Source of the DNA: Bordetella parapertussis
GTDB lineage: Bacteria; Pseudomonadota; Gammaproteobacteria; Burkholderiales; SG8-41
DNA: 8,345 nucleotides
Assembly: GCA_945870465.1 (NCBI GenBank)
Contig: CAMBSS010000176.1
Span: forward strand, 1-8,345
Direction: 5' to 3'
Below the pieces are notes generated by a model. That model did no database searches and had not been told where the DNA came from. It saw nothing but the letters and a program-made list of their open reading frames with translations. Below, one piece after another: positions 6,840 to 8,345 of the stretch (within the stretch, counting starts at the first letter, position 1; each line of letters opens with the position of its first letter). The position numbers and the translations under genes were made by a program.

Positions 6840-7991
6840 CTATTCGCCGGCGGCCGCGGCGAGTTCGGCATATCGCCGGCGGTGCAGCGCCGCATTGCCC
6901 AGCCATGCCGACAGCGTCATGGCGCGTTTGAGGTAGAGCCCGGCATCGTATTCGTCGGTGAAGCCGATCGCGCCGTGGATCTGGATCGCTTCGCGCGTGA
7001 TGCGCAATCCCGCTTCCGAGCAGCGCGCCTTGACGCGGCTCGCCATCGCGCCGCGGCGCGCGCCGGAAGCGCCCGCATCGAACATCGCAACGGCATCGCT
7101 CAACACCGCGGACGACAGTTCGCGCTGGATATGCAGATCGACCGCGCGGTGCGCGAGCGCCTGGAAACTGCCGATGGGCTTGCCGAACTGCACGCGCGTT
7201 TTCATGTAATCGACGCTCATGTCGAGCGCGCGGCCCATCACGCCGGACATCTCGGCACTCGCCATCACCAGAGTGGTGTCGAGTGCCGCCTGCAACGCGG
7301 CGCCCGCGCACGCCGGCGACGCGAGAAGGCTGCTTTTGGGCACTACTACATCGTTGAGCTTCAACATGCCGGTCATGCGGCCGTCGGCGAGCGGCTGCAG
7401 ATCGAGCGCAACGCCTCCGGTGTTCGCCGGCACCCAGTAGAGCGCCAGCCCGTCCGGCGACTGCGCGGAAACCACGTAGCCGTCTGCACCCGCGGCGCCG
7501 GCGACGAAGCTTTTGCTGCCATTCAACTTGATTGCCGCCTCAAAAGGTTCGGCGCGCATCGCCGTTGCCGCGGTGTCGAGAGAGCCTGCCCGCTCCTGCC
7601 ACGCCAGCGCGGGAATCGTCGCGCCGGCAACCAGGGCTTCGAGCAATTCACGTTTGAGCGCTTCGTTGTCACCGCGCGCGATGGCTTCGCCCGCGAGCAC
7701 TGCGGCAGCTGTGAGGGGCTCAGGCGTCAGCGCGCCGGCAGTGCCCGCGGCGACTATCGCCATCTCGGTGCAACCGAGACCCAGCCCGCCGTATTGCTCG
7801 GGCACCAGGATGCCGAGCCAGCCGAACTCCGCCATTTGCTGCCATACCGCGCGCTCGAACCCCGGCGTGGTATCGCGCAATTTGCGGACACGTTTGATAT
7901 CGGTACCGCGCTTGGCAAAATCCGCGACGCTGTCGCGCAGCATGCGGGCGTGCTCGGTGCCCGCTGCTGCATCAGGAGAATGGGTAGACAA
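6840..7991 (-). CDS. acyl-CoA dehydrogenase-like protein, PimD-like small subunit
   Basis: This 383-residue protein has the acyl-CoA dehydrogenase fold and is first in a two-gene operon. Recognisable parts are LGILVPEQYGGLGLG (59-73), the middle beta-domain with LNGSKSFVAGA (156-166), KTRVQFGKPIGSFQALAHR (264-282) with the Arg that contacts FAD across the dimer, and QIHGAIGFTDEYD (337-349). Both usual catalytic Glu positions are altered by my alignment: Thr240 at the isovaleryl-type site and Leu364 at the medium-chain-type site. This is as in the non-catalytic subunits of heteromeric enzymes. The start is TTG at 7991, supported by GGAG (7999-8002) seven bases upstream. An ATG at 7943 (Met17) is the alternative but has no clear ribosome site. 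It probably works with the product of the next gene; its substrate is unknown. Confidence 0.9.
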   Translation of the reverse strand: MSTHSPDAAAGTEHARMLRDSVADFAKRGTDIKRVRKLRDTTPGFERAVWQQMAEFGWLGILVPEQYGGLGLGCTEMAIVAAGTAGALTPEPLTAAAVLAGEAIARGDNEALKRELLEALVAGATIPALAWQERAGSLDTAATAMRAEPFEAAIKLNGSKSFVAGAAGADGYVVSAQSPDGLALYWVPANTGGVALDLQPLADGRMTGMLKLNDVVVPKSSLLASPACAGAALQAALDTTLVMASAEMSGVMGRALDMSVDYMKTRVQFGKPIGSFQALAHRAVDLHIQRELSSAVLSDAVAMFDAGASGARRGAMASRVKARCSEAGLRITREAIQIHGAIGFTDEYDAGLYLKRAMTLSAWLGNAALHRRRYAELAAAAGE

Positions 7992-8184
7992 GTCGCTACT
8001 CCGCCTAAGTGGTTATCTATCTATTCTTGATGGCGCATCACGCGACCAGTGTAAGGCTTGGTTTCGCGCAAATTGGAACAGGGTGATGGTGTGTAGTTTA
8101 CTGCCAAACTGTTCGCTCTTGGGGCCAAATAGTCATGCTGCGGGTATCAACGGTTCACGGCATCACTGCGTGCAGCGTAGGCTC
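7992..8184. other. 193-base intergenic region upstream of the dehydrogenase operon
   Basis: The stretch is richer in A and T than the flanking genes and includes a short TATC/GATA-type repeat near 8014-8024. It must contain the control region of the dehydrogenase pair unless that operon is read through from the PIN gene. I looked for -35/-10 pairs on the minus strand and found only isolated half-matches such as TTGATA and TTGGCA without a properly spaced -10 box. No convincing ORF, terminator or RNA gene was seen. Confidence 0.4.
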
Positions 8185-8345
8185 TCAGTTGGTCCAAGGT
8201 TTGATCACGTCCAAACCCAGATCTGCAAAATCCCGACCATTGCGCGTGACCATACTCAAGCCATGCTGCGCGGCGGTTGCACCCAAAAGACTGTCAATGG
8301 CTGACAATGGGCGGCCTGCGGCGGCCACCAATCTGCCCCAGCGGT
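8185..8345 (-). CDS. PIN-domain protein, VapC/FitB-like (C-terminal fragment, runs off right edge)
   Basis: The last 52 codons of a gene enter from the right edge on the minus strand and end in TGA at 8185-8187. The peptide contains SAIDSLLGATAAQHGLSMVT followed by RNGRDFADLGLDVIKPW. This is the usual ending of short PIN-domain ribonucleases: the late Asp in the AIDSLLGATA helix, the VTRNxxDF strand with its acidic residue, and the closing xxxPW. Such proteins are about 130-145 residues and are mostly the toxin of a toxin-antitoxin pair, whose antitoxin gene would lie just upstream, outside this window. The earlier catalytic Asp and Glu are not in view, so whether the gene is intact cannot be judged. 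It ends 193 bases before the dehydrogenase operon on the same strand. Confidence 0.85.
   Translation of the reverse strand, partial: RWGRLVAAAGRPLSAIDSLLGATAAQHGLSMVTRNGRDFADLGLDVIKPWTN

Noticed and set aside
8014..8024. TATC/GATA tetranucleotide repeat before the dehydrogenase operon
   Set aside because: Only two to three units, too few to be a meaningful microsatellite or binding array.
6465..8030. A 521-codon open frame on the plus strand opposite the dehydrogenase genes
   Set aside because: It lies entirely antisense to two well-supported genes, has a His/Arg-rich composition typical of the reverse complement of GC-rich coding sequence, and has no recognisable domain.
8165..8178. Short palindrome CTGC-GT-GCAG downstream of the PIN gene
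   Set aside because: Only four-base arms with no T-run; expected by chance and not enough for a terminator.

Overview
The window is GC-rich, densely packed bacterial chromosome. A chorismate lyase (UbiC) and an UbiA prenyltransferase sit downstream of RecG, which points to a proteobacterium that makes ubiquinone, most likely a betaproteobacterium. That assignment rests on gene content and order and on recalled protein resemblance, not on a search.

Left part (1-3392, minus strand): an apparent operon reads right to left as a 50-codon ORF of unknown function, recG (GTG start), ubiC and ubiA. ubiA runs off the left edge. The first two genes are separated by 10 bases. The recG stop codon lies in a 13-bp hairpin, and ubiC and ubiA share an ATGA overlap. 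UbiC makes 4-hydroxybenzoate from chorismate and UbiA prenylates it, so two consecutive ubiquinone steps follow a replication-fork repair helicase.

Middle (3393-5672): a 220-base divergent control region holds candidate back-to-back promoters with overlapping -10 boxes. It leads to a plus-strand 656-residue APC/KUP-superfamily permease. The permease has the positions I recall as the potassium-binding site of KimA and a soluble C-terminal domain. It converges on the next operon, with two tandem hairpins between them.

Right part (5673-7991, minus strand): a two-gene operon encodes two dissimilar acyl-CoA dehydrogenases of the PimD/PimC-like kind. Only the downstream one keeps a recognised catalytic glutamate position, suggesting an obligate heteromeric enzyme that oxidises an unknown acyl-CoA. 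Upstream is a 193-base, relatively AT-rich gap (7992-8184). At the right edge lies the C-terminal end of a PIN-domain (VapC/FitB-like) protein, probably a toxin.

No clearly undescribed multi-gene system is visible. The points most worth checking are the 50-residue ORF before recG, the KimA-like transporter with its unusual leader, the split-active-site dehydrogenase pair, and the hairpins between genes. All genes lie on the minus strand except the permease.
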